A stretch of DNA of 64,000 nucleotides from Salinimonas profundi (lineage in GTDB: Bacteria > Pseudomonadota > Gammaproteobacteria > Enterobacterales > Alteromonadaceae): contig NZ_JABBXD010000006.1 in NCBI RefSeq assembly GCF_014750655.1, positions 124,001 through 188,000 of the forward strand, written 5' to 3'. Numbering within the stretch: the first letter of the stretch is position 1; each line of letters starts with the position of its first letter. The notes under the pieces were generated by a model that saw only the letters and a list, made by a program, of their open reading frames with translations, searched no databases and was not told the DNA's origin. The translations under genes and the position numbers were made by a program. Positions 1-9,298 of the stretch are shown here, one piece after another.

Positions 1-359
1 CCCAGTATACGAGCCTGCATCGCCGCATCAGCAATGGCTGAGCCCGACACTCCGCCCATCAGTGCGCTGAGAATAATGGTGACATGGGCCAGGCCGCCGG
101 CAATCCAGGCCACCAGCAAATTTGAAAAACTTATCAGCCGCTGCGTGATGCCGGAATGATTCATAATATGTCCGGCCAGAATGAAAAAAGGCACTGCCAG
201 CAACGGAAAGCTTTGACTACTGGCGACCAGCCGCTGCACAGCCACTGCCATGGGCAGGCTATCTGCGTTTACAAAATAGCTCAGCCCGGCAATGAGAAGA
301 CAAAATGCCAGGGGAAGCCCAATAGCCAGCAAAAGAAGAAACAGCAACAGCATCATCAT
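1..359 (-). CDS. dctM: TRAP transporter large permease, DctM family (partial, 3' end outside window)
   Basis: Only the first ~119 residues are present; the gene runs off the left edge. The N-terminus is strongly hydrophobic (MMMLLLFLLLLAIGLPLAF), followed by the DctM-type stretch FPLLAVPFFILAGHIMN and the glycine-rich segment ALMGGVSGSAIADAA. DctM is the 12-helix inner-membrane subunit that carries the substrate, driven by a sodium gradient. The start ATG at 359 overlaps the TGA of the small permease (ATGA), and a GGAGG ribosome binding site lies about 9 bases upstream; three ATG codons follow one another, so the exact start could be 359, 356 or 353. It forms an operon with dctQ and dctP. Given the neighbouring glucuronidase and glucuronate isomerase, the substrate is probably a uronate or a glucuronate-containing oligosaccharide (inference). 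Confidence 0.93.
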   Translation of the reverse strand, partial: MMMLLLFLLLLAIGLPLAFCLLIAGLSYFVNADSLPMAVAVQRLVASSQSFPLLAVPFFILAGHIMNHSGITQRLISFSNLLVAWIAGGLAHVTIILSALMGGVSGSAIADAAMQARIL

Positions 360-823
360 AATCCTGCCTCCGGATTCTCACGATGATGACGCCCTGTCAG
401 GCGGCTAACCAGAGTCAGAATCATTAGTACAGCGCCTACCGGTACACAAAGTGTTACCCAGCGATAGGCAATGCTGGTGCTCCCCAGTGTTCGCTGCGGA
501 TTTGCCATAAACAGCTCAACTCCAAACCAAACAAGAACACCAAGAACGACGATCATCAGCACATCCAAGCCAGAGAAAAGCAGTTCTCTGTAGGCCGGAT
601 GTAGACGCCGGGTAAAAATATCCACACTCGCGTGTTGTCCGTGATGAAATGTCTGATTGGCCGCAAGCATTGCCAGCCAGGCGAACAGTAACTGTGCAAC
701 ATCTACCGACCAGATAATCGGATAGCCAAGTGTTCGCATAATGGCAGCGATAAACACCAGAAACACGATGGCAACCAGCAACAGCACACACAGCCAACGC
801 TCAATGCGATGAATCATTTGCAT
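356..823 (-). CDS. dctQ: TRAP transporter small permease, DctQ family
   Basis: A 155-residue membrane protein with four hydrophobic segments (about residues 8-30, 38-58, 85-105 and 120-140), which is the DctQ topology. The second segment includes WSVDVAQLLFAWLAMLAANQTF, matching the DctQ pattern in which a conserved tryptophan/glutamate region precedes helix 2. DctQ pairs with DctM in the inner membrane. The start at 823 is preceded by GGAGG, and the gene overlaps the 3' end of dctP by 23 bases and dctM by 4 bases, so the three genes are translationally coupled. A second ATG two codons later is possible. The family call is firm; the substrate is inferred only from context. Confidence 0.92.
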   Translation of the reverse strand: MQMIHRIERWLCVLLLVAIVFLVFIAAIMRTLGYPIIWSVDVAQLLFAWLAMLAANQTFHHGQHASVDIFTRRLHPAYRELLFSGLDVLMIVVLGVLVWFGVELFMANPQRTLGSTSIAYRWVTLCVPVGAVLMILTLVSRLTGRHHRENPEAGL

Positions 824-1844
824 CGTCAGCCTCCTGTAACAGTGTTTGGATATCCTGGAACAATGCTGCGTAGCCTAGATTTTTATAAACCACCTTGGCA
901 GATTGCCGGAACGGCGCAGTATCAGGCTCTGCAATCACCACCCCGTGCGCTTTAAGCGCCTCTTCAATTTTTACCTCTTCAGCGCGTACCTGCTGCGACG
1001 CAAAACTGCCTGCCTCTATGGCCGCTCGCGTAACAATTTTTTGCTGGCGTGGAGTAAGTGACTGATACCAGCGCTCACTTCCCACCAGACCGGAGATGAG
1101 CTGGATGTGCCCGGTTTTGGTGACATGCGTTATAACTTCATATAAGCGCGCGCCCCACATACCGGTATATTGCGCCTCTGCTGCATCTATAACCTGCTGC
1201 TGAAGACCGCTGTACACCTCCGCCCAGGCCAGTGGTGTGGGTGTGGCGCCCATCGCTTCGATAGTTTGTATCCAGACCGGTGCGCCGATAGTGCGCATTC
1301 TTATTCCTTGCAAATCCGCTGGTGCAGACACCGGTTTTTGGGTCAGCAGATGTCTTGCACCCTGCCACCAGTTAAATGAAAAAATATGCAGTCCGTGGCG
1401 CGTAGCCAGGCTGTCTGCCCATTCAGAAAAAAGAGGCGAATCAACCAATACATTGAGCTGCCCGTAATCTTCAACAAGGTAAGGGGCCCCAAGTATGCCA
1501 AGCTCATTCTGGTAAACCGCCAGCCTTCCTCCATCGGCAAGTACGGCCACGTTGGCGCCCAGCATCGCCTGTTCGAGCATATCGCTGTCATTGCCCAGCT
1601 GCGATCCCACAAAAATGCGCACAGAAAGACGCCCCTGTGACGCCGTCTCTACCTGATTTTTAAATTTCACCAACCCTTCGTACATAGGATCGTTGGTACT
1701 TAGTGATGTGATGACATTCAGGGTAGAGTCAGCAGCCACAGGCATCGCTAACAATAAGAAGGCAGCAACACTCAGAACACGTTTGCGCAGACACGCGGTT
1801 ACCCATGTTCTGAATGTTTTGGCGATTGATGCAAGTACGGACAT
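801..1844 (-). CDS. dctP: TRAP transporter substrate-binding protein, DctP family
   Basis: A 347-residue periplasmic binding protein. A signal peptide is visible at about residues 20-38 (RKRVLSVAAFLLLAMPVAADS), preceded by an unusually long N-terminal stretch, so a later start is possible. DctP features are the motif AQYTGMWGARLYEVITHVTKTGH and the segment MRTIGAPVWIQTIEAMGATPTPL, in which an arginine (here MRT) normally salt-bridges a carboxylate substrate. This fits an organic acid or uronate ligand. It is the first gene of the TRAP operon, only 11 bases downstream of the alpha-glucuronidase gene, so both are probably on one transcript. It likely captures glucuronate released in the periplasm by that enzyme (inference). 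Confidence 0.92.
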   Translation of the reverse strand: MSVLASIAKTFRTWVTACLRKRVLSVAAFLLLAMPVAADSTLNVITSLSTNDPMYEGLVKFKNQVETASQGRLSVRIFVGSQLGNDSDMLEQAMLGANVAVLADGGRLAVYQNELGILGAPYLVEDYGQLNVLVDSPLFSEWADSLATRHGLHIFSFNWWQGARHLLTQKPVSAPADLQGIRMRTIGAPVWIQTIEAMGATPTPLAWAEVYSGLQQQVIDAAEAQYTGMWGARLYEVITHVTKTGHIQLISGLVGSERWYQSLTPRQQKIVTRAAIEAGSFASQQVRAEEVKIEEALKAHGVVIAEPDTAPFRQSAKVVYKNLGYAALFQDIQTLLQEADDANDSSH

Positions 1845-1855
1845 ACCTTGCTACG

Positions 1856-4015
1856 TTATCCCTGCCCGGGGGCATGAGGAAACGACATTTTTTGGTATTG
1901 CTTTAACGATTTTTCAGGTTTTGGCAGACCATCGGGAATCGGCATGTCAGAGAACTGCTGAAAATAGAGCACACACGCATTGCGCCACCACAGAGCTTCT
2001 TTTACATGAATATCCATCGCCATCTGTACCTGGTGAAATTGCAGCGGATCTATTTCTCCTTTGAGACTGTCCCACTGCTGCTCCAGCGCTTTAACATCGT
2101 CGGCGCCTTTGTAGTAGCGGTGTACCAACTCATTCCAAAGCGTGCGCCCGGATGATTTAATCTGATAGTCCCACGGCAGATGATGGAACCAGAGCAGGTA
2201 TTTCTCTGGTGTGGTGGCGGGATCGGCCAATTGCTCTTTAAGCGGTGAGAAATACTGCTCCACCGCATTGACGCCGGAAGGTGAGCGGTCAAACCCGATG
2301 CCCTCATCGTCGGCGCGATGATAGTACACCGAATTCCAGTCAGCACGCCCCAGTGAGTCTACCCAGGGAGCGGGACCATAGTGGTGTCCGGCGCCCATGA
2401 TGTGATGCAAACCTAGCGGAGTCATAGTATTAACTGTGATTTCGTGACTTTTCATCATCATGTCAGTCACTGTGGCAACCACCTCGTTATCATTGCTTAA
2501 TGTCATGCGAACCCACTCGTCAGCAACCTGCTCGGCGGAAATTTCCGGGTTCCAGGCCATTCTGCCGAAGACGTACCAGTTCGATTGCAGGATAATGTGC
2601 CCGGTCCAGTTGCGATCGGAACCAATGTTCGCCACACCCGCCATTCCTGAGATATTGTTATCAAACAAACTACCATCAATCACTTTGGCTACTGTGGAGC
2701 CTTCTCCCCTGGCATAGGTATCAGCGCTAAGCACTTCCTCATACATGGGCCCCAGATAAACAAAGTGCGTGCTGAATCCCAGGTACTCCATGGTTATCTG
2801 AAACTCCATCATCAACGGGGTCTCAGGTGTCGCGCCAAACAAAGGACTGAACGGCTCGCGGGGCTGAAAGTCGATGGGCCCGTTTTTCACCTGCACCAGC
2901 ACATTGTCATCAAACTTGCCATCCAGCGGTTTAAATTCAGAATAGGCTTGTTTGGAACGTTCTTCGTTCTTTTCATTGGCATACACAAATGCACGCCACA
3001 TCACTGTGCCACCGTGAGGTGCAAGGGCACTGGCGAGCATGTTCGCGCCTTCGGCATGGGTGCGTCCAAAGTCACCCGGGCCAGGTTGCCCTTCAGAATT
3101 GGCTTTAACCAGAAAGCCACCAAAATCCGGAATGTGTTTATAAATGTCGTCAACTTTGGCTTGCCACCATTGCTGTACATCTTCATCCAGCGGATCGGAC
3201 GTATCCAAGCCACCAATTAACTGCGGCGAGCTGAACTTTACGGAGAGATAAACCTTGATGCCATAAGGCCGGAACATATCTGCTAGTGCTTTCACTTTTT
3301 CCAGATAATGATCGGTTAGAATCAACGGGTCAGCGTTAACATTGTTAAGTACCGTCCCGTTGATGCCGATTGATGCATTCGCCCGAGCATAGTCAACATA
3401 GCGTTGATAGCGATAATCAGGCAGCTTATGCCAGTCCCAGATAGACTCCCCCGCATAACCGCGCTCTACATGACGGTCCAGATTGTCCCAGTGATTAAGC
3501 ACCCGCAACTGGATATCTGGTTGTGACACAATTGCCATGTCTGCTAGTGGCTGACGGGTTTGCAACTGACGCAGCAACCGGTAGGTGCCATACAATGCCC
3601 CCACCTCTGTATTTGCCAGTATCATCACCTTTTCGGCATTACCATGCTTTACCTGATAAACCAGATACCCCTCATCGCCCGCCGCCTTTAAATCAAGCTT
3701 ATGGCGGGCCGCCAGTGCACTTGCCTTATCGCCGGCCGCAACAATCAGCCCGGCCTGCGATGCGTTTACCTGCTTAGCCTGCGCAAGCATACCGTTAAGG
3801 GCAAAGATAAGTTCCTCACCAATGACCTTCATGGTGTCCGAATCGCCGCTAAGATAAAACGACGAGACCTGCTTGGCATAAGTTGCTTTGAGGTCATCGT
3901 CGTTAATCGGATCGTATTTTAGCCACAACCGGTAGCCGTCTTCGCCATCAACAATTGAAGCGCCAGCCGCGCCATAGGTGATTAGTAACAACCCAATCAG
4001 GAATATATATTTCAT
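1856..4015 (-). CDS. aguA: Alpha-glucuronidase, glycoside hydrolase family 67, exported
   Basis: A 719-residue GH67 enzyme. GH67 removes (4-O-methyl)glucuronic acid from the non-reducing xylose of aldouronic acids derived from glucuronoxylan. The three catalytic carboxylates known from Cellvibrio GlcA67A have clear counterparts: E in KANSEGQPGP, D in NGPIDFQPREP and E in MMEFQITMEYLG. A cleavable signal peptide (MKYIFLIGLLLITYGAAGAS) indicates export to the periplasm or outer membrane, as in Cellvibrio and unlike the cytoplasmic Geobacillus enzymes. Length fits the family. It lies between the TonB receptor gene upstream and the TRAP operon 11 bases downstream, which suggests the order outer-membrane import, periplasmic cleavage, then TRAP uptake of the freed uronate. 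A stable hairpin precedes it at 4031-4053. Confidence 0.96.
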   Translation of the reverse strand: MKYIFLIGLLLITYGAAGASIVDGEDGYRLWLKYDPINDDDLKATYAKQVSSFYLSGDSDTMKVIGEELIFALNGMLAQAKQVNASQAGLIVAAGDKASALAARHKLDLKAAGDEGYLVYQVKHGNAEKVMILANTEVGALYGTYRLLRQLQTRQPLADMAIVSQPDIQLRVLNHWDNLDRHVERGYAGESIWDWHKLPDYRYQRYVDYARANASIGINGTVLNNVNADPLILTDHYLEKVKALADMFRPYGIKVYLSVKFSSPQLIGGLDTSDPLDEDVQQWWQAKVDDIYKHIPDFGGFLVKANSEGQPGPGDFGRTHAEGANMLASALAPHGGTVMWRAFVYANEKNEERSKQAYSEFKPLDGKFDDNVLVQVKNGPIDFQPREPFSPLFGATPETPLMMEFQITMEYLGFSTHFVYLGPMYEEVLSADTYARGEGSTVAKVIDGSLFDNNISGMAGVANIGSDRNWTGHIILQSNWYVFGRMAWNPEISAEQVADEWVRMTLSNDNEVVATVTDMMMKSHEITVNTMTPLGLHHIMGAGHHYGPAPWVDSLGRADWNSVYYHRADDEGIGFDRSPSGVNAVEQYFSPLKEQLADPATTPEKYLLWFHHLPWDYQIKSSGRTLWNELVHRYYKGADDVKALEQQWDSLKGEIDPLQFHQVQMAMDIHVKEALWWRNACVLYFQQFSDMPIPDGLPKPEKSLKQYQKMSFPHAPGQG

Positions 4016-4030
4016 GGTTACCCTCTTACC

Positions 4031-4053
4031 GGGCCGGCATAAAAAACCGGCCC
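4031..4053 (-). terminator. Hairpin between TonB receptor and aguA
   Basis: The sequence GGGCCGG, a 9-base loop and CCGGCCC form a perfect 7-bp GC-only stem in the 56-base gap between the receptor and aguA. The T-run is in the loop (on the minus strand) and not after the stem, so this is not a textbook terminator. It may partly terminate transcription or protect the end of the receptor mRNA, setting different levels for receptor and enzyme. Confidence 0.5.
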
Positions 4054-4071
4054 TTAGATTAAGATGTGAAG

Positions 4072-6978
4072 TTAAAATGACCCTCGAAGGCCCAGCGTAT
4101 AAGTCGCTCCCGGATAGAAGGCATTAAACGCAATGCCCTTGTACTCGTGCCAGTTGCCGACCGGTTCGTTGGTCAGATTATAAGCGTCCAGCGTAACGGT
4201 CATATTCATATCCACCGGCAGGTTATAGCTTGCTGATACGTCAATCTGGGTGCGATCAAACGAAAAGACTTCTTTGCCTTGTGTATAGTAGCTTGCGGCC
4301 CCGTCCTGATGATTAACTGTCAGACGCGTCTGAAACGACTCATTTTCATAAAACAGCGTCCCGTTGTAACTTAAATCAGAAATACCGGTGATAATGGCAT
4401 CATCATCGCTGGCGTCCTGACGGATTGTGGTGGCACTGATATTAAAGCCCATGCCTTCAAGCACGATATCCAGTGGCTGCACCCAGACCGCCTCAAAACC
4501 GGTAAGTGTGGTGGCACCGTCAATATTATTACGCGTATTCACCGTAGCGGTACATTGTGAAGGCCCACCGCACTCCAGCAGCGCCTGCTGACGGTCATCA
4601 CCAATATCATTGATATCAATACCATACTGGCCAAGGTCTTCAAACGCGACGGTGATGCTGTCTGAGCGGGTAAACCCGGTCACTTCTTTTTCAAAGAAAG
4701 TCAGACCAATATAGCCAAGCTCAGAGAAATACCACTCACCACCGATATCAAAATTAGTCGCCTCGAAGGGGGACAGATAAGGATTACCCGCATTTACGGT
4801 TTCGATACCTGAACCACCCCACGAAGCATTGGGGAAAAGATCGGATGGATTAGCCCGGGTCAGGCTGCGTGATGCACTGGCCCGGATCTTCACATCTTCC
4901 ATCGCGTCATACACTAAACTCAATGACGGCAATAGCTTGCTGTAACTGGTGCTGGTACTGCTTTCAGAGGTTGCCACGCTTTGCTCTGTATCCACCCAGC
5001 GAACGCCGGTATTTACACGAAGCAGTTTACCCGCCACCTCGGTTTCAGTATTGGCCTCAATATAGATTCCCAGCACTTCTTCGTTGATATCACCCACGGT
5101 GGCACCAAACTGGTCCCCCTGAGAGGGGACTGCCTCAAAACTGTCGTAATTGGTGGCTGCCTTGATGCGGTCCCAGTCAACCTGGGCAATGCCGGTATAG
5201 CCATTGTAGCCATCAATGCCCGTCCCCAAATCATCCACAATTGACGGCGACAGGTATTCCGCAAAATTACCGTAGGCAGCAGAATTCATCACATTATTTT
5301 CGGTAAACTCAGCGGTACCACCGAAGGCATCCATGTTGGATGTATTTTCATCCCAGGCAATACCAAACTTGAAGCCGTTATAATCAGGTGCTTCACCGTA
5401 AGCAAAATCCAGGTGGAAGCCTTTCGTTTCAGTTTCGCGATGGTTACGCTGGATACGGAACATGTCGCCAAACTTTTCATCCTCGCTGATCACTCCATCT
5501 TTATTTTGGTCATACTCCTGTTGCCAGGTATAGCCAATGTTCGGATCAGCAGGGTTTTGACTGAAATTGAAACTAGGCACATCGCCATTGGTAAATTGCA
5601 TGGTGCCAGCAGGTGACATATACAGCACATAGGGCTCATCACGATCGAATTCTGACTTTGTTAAGCTGGCAGAAACATCAACAGTCAGCATATCTGATGC
5701 AATCCAGGACACACTGGGCATGATGCTGTAAAAATCCAGGTCTTCCTGATAATCGTGTGAACCAACCCAGATGTGGGAGTTATAAAATGTTCCGTCGGTC
5801 ACATAACCGTTATTATCTACCGTTACATCTTCAGGGATGATCGCGCCACCCTGATGCAGATAGTTACGTCTTCCCCACCACATCGCTTCGGTTCTGACAA
5901 AATCTTTGGACGCTTTTGCATACATGGTATCCAGCACCGCATCTACACGATCATTAGGACGATACTGCAGTGAAATGATGCCCGATACGCGGTCCCGATC
6001 ACCATAGGTAAACATGGGTCGGCCCAGATAAGGAAGTAAGGCTGTATCTAGCGTGTCAGCAGCCAGTCCGGATGTCGCAACTGGGTCCACCGGATCACCG
6101 ACACTCACTCCCGGATTTGCCGCAGCGTAATCCGGTGTTGCTTCCGGGCTCCAGAAAAAGTGGTTCAAGCCCTGACTACCCTCTACACATCCCGACGCGG
6201 TATGCTCCGGATTATCCCACTGCGCCACACAGCCATCGGTAAACAGCGCCACCGCTTCATAACCGTCAACCCGTGACTTTGTATTTGCACCTGCAACGCC
6301 GACCAGCACACCGAATTTATCATTAACTGTCTTTTTATAGATGGCTGAATAACGCGGACTGATATCCCCACGCAAGTCGCCATAAGCGCCTTCAAGTGAG
6401 TATTTGAACGTCTGGTCACCTGCATCAAATGGACGTGCAGTGCGCATATTCACAAAGCCAGACACGCCGCCTTCAAGTTGATGGGCTTTGGCGGTTTTAG
6501 AAACAGACAGACTGCTGAACAGTTCAGTGGGGAAAATATCCAAATCCACCTCACGGTTACGGTTGCCCGATCCCAGACTTCCGTCAGAGGCAATGGAAAT
6601 GGAGTTACCATTTAGCGCTATTTTGGTGAAGCTGGGGCCAAGTCCGCGCACCGAGATTTGTTGCCCTTCACCGGTCACTTCGCGGTTGATTTTAACGCCC
6701 GGAATCCGACTTAATGATTCAGCCAGGTTCTGACTGGGCATTTTACCGATATCATCAGCAAACACTTCATCTACGAATCCCTGCGAATCACGTTTAGCGA
6801 CAGTAGAGTTAAACAGGCTTCCGCGATACCCCTTTACCTCAATAACTTCGGTTTCCCGCTCCTCTACCTGTGTGTCTTCATCTGTCTGCTCCTGAGCGCC
6901 TGCAGTACCGAAAGCCGAAGCCACTGCTAACATTAGAAGTCCGCGTTTACTCAGCGAAAAAGCCTTGCGTGTGTTCAT
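4072..6978 (-). CDS. TonB-dependent receptor (probable glucurono-xylooligosaccharide importer)
   Basis: A 968-residue outer-membrane receptor of the TIGR01782-like (TonB-Xanthomonas-Caulobacter) type. The signal peptide ends at about GTAGAQ. The TonB box region is TEVIEVKGYR, followed by the plug (ADDIGKMPSQNLAESLSRIPGVKI and ISVRGLGPSFTKIALNG) and a long beta-barrel ending in the aromatic TLGLRGSF. I chose the ATG at 6978 because AAGGGG precedes it and the signal peptide begins there; an in-frame start 27 codons earlier has no signal sequence. A palindrome at 7066-7075 sits about 90 bases upstream. Next to GH67 and a TRAP system, it most likely imports glucuronic-acid-decorated xylooligosaccharides. 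The receptor class is certain; the ligand is inferred. Confidence 0.94.
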   Translation of the reverse strand: MNTRKAFSLSKRGLLMLAVASAFGTAGAQEQTDEDTQVEERETEVIEVKGYRGSLFNSTVAKRDSQGFVDEVFADDIGKMPSQNLAESLSRIPGVKINREVTGEGQQISVRGLGPSFTKIALNGNSISIASDGSLGSGNRNREVDLDIFPTELFSSLSVSKTAKAHQLEGGVSGFVNMRTARPFDAGDQTFKYSLEGAYGDLRGDISPRYSAIYKKTVNDKFGVLVGVAGANTKSRVDGYEAVALFTDGCVAQWDNPEHTASGCVEGSQGLNHFFWSPEATPDYAAANPGVSVGDPVDPVATSGLAADTLDTALLPYLGRPMFTYGDRDRVSGIISLQYRPNDRVDAVLDTMYAKASKDFVRTEAMWWGRRNYLHQGGAIIPEDVTVDNNGYVTDGTFYNSHIWVGSHDYQEDLDFYSIMPSVSWIASDMLTVDVSASLTKSEFDRDEPYVLYMSPAGTMQFTNGDVPSFNFSQNPADPNIGYTWQQEYDQNKDGVISEDEKFGDMFRIQRNHRETETKGFHLDFAYGEAPDYNGFKFGIAWDENTSNMDAFGGTAEFTENNVMNSAAYGNFAEYLSPSIVDDLGTGIDGYNGYTGIAQVDWDRIKAATNYDSFEAVPSQGDQFGATVGDINEEVLGIYIEANTETEVAGKLLRVNTGVRWVDTEQSVATSESSTSTSYSKLLPSLSLVYDAMEDVKIRASASRSLTRANPSDLFPNASWGGSGIETVNAGNPYLSPFEATNFDIGGEWYFSELGYIGLTFFEKEVTGFTRSDSITVAFEDLGQYGIDINDIGDDRQQALLECGGPSQCTATVNTRNNIDGATTLTGFEAVWVQPLDIVLEGMGFNISATTIRQDASDDDAIITGISDLSYNGTLFYENESFQTRLTVNHQDGAASYYTQGKEVFSFDRTQIDVSASYNLPVDMNMTVTLDAYNLTNEPVGNWHEYKGIAFNAFYPGATYTLGLRGSF

Positions 6979-7392
6979 ACTTAACCCCTTGCCTATAGCA
7001 TCGAACGGTATTGAAAGTGTCGATAGCTGACTCGCAATCAGAAGGTCGAACCGACACATGAATACTTGTATACAACTTGAATGTGGGCTTACTATAACGG
7101 TGAGAATTGAACGCGACTACCACAAATGATCTAAATTTTAACAATTATTAAAAATCATAAAGGCGGTGTAACTTTTGATTAACATGTAAGCACGTATAGC
7201 AGTGATAATGGGCCATGCAGTGTTAGATTTCTTATAACGACAGCTGGCAGTCATGCAGAGGTTTCAGGTAAGCATAGTGAAGCCGGAACACGTAGTATTG
7301 CTTTTGATGTCAGTTATCAGGCAATAATAAGTGGTTAATCAATTACAGATTATCAATAGCTGTTATCTAACTTCAGCTTTGGCGGTATTAGA
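6979..7392. other. Divergent regulatory intergenic region
   Basis: This 414-base AT-rich spacer separates the leftward receptor-aguA-TRAP genes from the rightward GntR regulator gene. It must contain both divergent promoters. The only clear palindrome I see is at 7066-7075. No convincing ORF or RNA gene is present. Confidence 0.6.
7066..7075. promoter_or_regulatory. GTATAC-centred palindrome, candidate UxuR/ExuR-type operator
   Basis: TTGTATACAA is a perfect 10-base palindrome about 90 bases upstream of the TonB receptor start. Its GTATAC core and TTG/CAA arms resemble the E. coli UxuR/ExuR consensus (TTGGTATACCAA), which is bound by GntR/FadR-family uronate regulators. The GntR gene at 7393 is the natural candidate to bind it. 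This is inferred from similarity and position. Confidence 0.6.
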
Positions 7393-8115
7393 GTGAATGT
7401 AAAGAAAAACAAACCAACAGTAACAGAACCAGATATTCAGCTTTCCTATCATCAGTCTACATCAGACCAGCTATTCGAGCATTTGCGCGATGAGATTGTA
7501 AATATGGCTATCGAACCGGGTTCGATAATGTCTGAAAATAAATTGGCCGCCAAGTATGGTGTCAGCCGTACCCCGGTCAGGGAAACCATTGCTAAACTCG
7601 TCACGCTGGGATTTGTTGAAGTCAGGCCTCAACGCGGTACATTTGTGTCGAAGCTGAGTATTTCAAAAATTGTAGAAGCGCGGTTTATTCGCGAAGCGCT
7701 CGAGGTAGCCGTCGTGGCCCACTGTGCACAACACGCCAGTGACTCACTCATCGCAACGTGCGAATCCCTGATAGACAAGCAACGCAATGCCGCCAGCCAG
7801 CTCAACGCTTTAGGCTTTCAGCAACTTGATGATGATTTTCACCAGACCCTCGCTGACTTTGCGCAATACAAACGAGCAGCCAGTCTTATTCAGTATGAAA
7901 AGGCGCATATGGATCGGGTAAGAAATCTAAGCCTGAAAGAGTTTGGCGGACAGTATGACAGCGTACTGGAGCAGCATACTGCAATCATTGATGCGCTGCG
8001 CGCCCGTGACCCTGTTGCGGCCCGTGAAGCTATGAGTAGTCACCTGCATCTGATACTACAGGTTTTAGAAAGTGTGAAAACCCGGCACCCGGCGTATTTT
8101 GAAGATGTTGAGTGA
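7393..8115 (+). CDS. GntR-family regulator, FadR subfamily (probable uronate-responsive, UxuR-like)
   Basis: A 240-residue GntR regulator. The N-terminal winged helix-turn-helix (about residues 25-90) contains SENKLAAKYGVSRTPVRETIAKL and RPQRGTFVSKL, both diagnostic. The C-terminal all-helical FCD domain shows the metal/ligand residue pattern D..FH (DDDFHQTL), then H in EQHTAIIDAL and H in SSHLHLIL. FCD domains bind carboxylated effectors, and the UxuR/ExuR uronate regulators belong here. The start codon is GTG. Divergent from the receptor-aguA-TRAP genes and just upstream of a second regulator and the uxaC operon, it probably represses this locus until uronate or fructuronate is present (inference). 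Confidence 0.9.
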   Translation: MNVKKNKPTVTEPDIQLSYHQSTSDQLFEHLRDEIVNMAIEPGSIMSENKLAAKYGVSRTPVRETIAKLVTLGFVEVRPQRGTFVSKLSISKIVEARFIREALEVAVVAHCAQHASDSLIATCESLIDKQRNAASQLNALGFQQLDDDFHQTLADFAQYKRAASLIQYEKAHMDRVRNLSLKEFGGQYDSVLEQHTAIIDALRARDPVAAREAMSSHLHLILQVLESVKTRHPAYFEDVE

Positions 8116-8246
8116 GCCACGGCTGGCGCTCACCTTTGCCCATCGGCGTTGCTATATGACAAGCCTGTGGGAAAAAGCTTTGTCTGAACAGCATTCGCAC
8201 GATAGGCTTCTCCATTATTAATTTCTCTGGCGTGCTGCGGTAACCC

Positions 8247-9275
8247 ATGAAAAAACGTCCCACTATCAATGACATTGCCCAACAAGCAGGCGTTTCCAAA
8301 CGTACTGTATCAAGAGTGATTAACGGGGCGACAAATGTAAATGCGAAGACCCGTGAAAATATTCAGCAAATTATCAGGGAACAGGGATTTTCGCCGGATA
8401 AAAAAGCGCGCGGTCTGGCAGTGAGACGCTCTTACCTGCTGGGTATTATTTATGATAACCCGGGCACGTTCTATATTGATCAGGTCCAGGAGGGTGTCCT
8501 ACAGGTAATCACCGAAAAAGGCTATGAACTTATCGTTCACCCCTGCAGCTATCAGGATGCCGGATTTGTTGATAACTGTACCGGATTCGTACACCGCTCA
8601 AATGTAGACGGGGTTATTGTACTGCCACCGGTTTCTGAGTCTGCAGCGCTCGCCGACGCATTTAATCGTCACAGTGTTAATTACGTTCGCATGGCCTCTG
8701 TCGCACTGGATGAGCCATACAGAATGGTTATTTCCGATGATCGCCACGCAGTGGCTGATTTAGCCCGCTATCTGGTGGCTCAGGGGCATAAAGACATAGC
8801 AGTAATCAGTGGCCCTAACGCGTATTCGTCGACCACCGAGCGATTAGAAGGATTTTGCCAGGCATTGCACAAACAAGGTATCCCCCTTCCTGACAACAGA
8901 ATCATTGAGGGAGACAACACCTATGAAAGTGGTATTGCCTGCGGTCGGGCATTATTAACGCAGGATCCAATACTGGATACCATTTTTGCCAATAACGATG
9001 ATATGGCTATTGGCGTTATCAGGGCTGCGCACGATCTGAAAATCAATATTCCGCAGTCGCTGTCAGTAGTAGGGTTTGATGACAACCTTATGGCCGCCCG
9101 TATGCTCCCGTCACTGACAACCATACGTCGGCCGGTGCGTGACATGGCCGCCATCGCAGCGCAAAAGCTTATTGCTCAGATTGAGAATCTGCCTGCCGAC
9201 AACATCGCCACACAACCAGTTAAAGCGCAGTTAATTGTGCGCGAATCCACCCGCAAAAAGTCAGATTTCTCTTGA
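8247..9275 (+). CDS. LacI-family transcriptional regulator
   Basis: A 342-residue LacI/PurR-type protein. The N-terminal DNA-binding domain reads INDIAQQAGVSKRTVSRVIN, with the hinge helix around KKARGLAVRR. The rest is a periplasmic-binding-like sensor domain (LGIIYDNPG, VDGVIVLPP, TIFANNDDMAIGV, SVVGFDDN, TTIRRP). The residues normally setting operator specificity in the recognition helix are K-R. The gene precedes uxaC by 90 bases, and a palindrome with central CG lies in that gap, so it probably controls uxaC-uxuB-kdgK. The effector could be a uronate catabolite such as 2-keto-3-deoxygluconate (inference). Having both a GntR and a LacI regulator in one uronate locus suggests layered control. 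Confidence 0.93.
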   Translation: MKKRPTINDIAQQAGVSKRTVSRVINGATNVNAKTRENIQQIIREQGFSPDKKARGLAVRRSYLLGIIYDNPGTFYIDQVQEGVLQVITEKGYELIVHPCSYQDAGFVDNCTGFVHRSNVDGVIVLPPVSESAALADAFNRHSVNYVRMASVALDEPYRMVISDDRHAVADLARYLVAQGHKDIAVISGPNAYSSTTERLEGFCQALHKQGIPLPDNRIIEGDNTYESGIACGRALLTQDPILDTIFANNDDMAIGVIRAAHDLKINIPQSLSVVGFDDNLMAARMLPSLTTIRRPVRDMAAIAAQKLIAQIENLPADNIATQPVKAQLIVRESTRKKSDFS

Positions 9276-9298
9276 TAAGGAATTTTTCTGCTCCTATT

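Noticed and set aside
2765..3220. A 151-codon plus-strand ORF inside aguA
   Set aside because: It is antisense to conserved GH67 catalytic sequence and reflects codon bias of the real gene.
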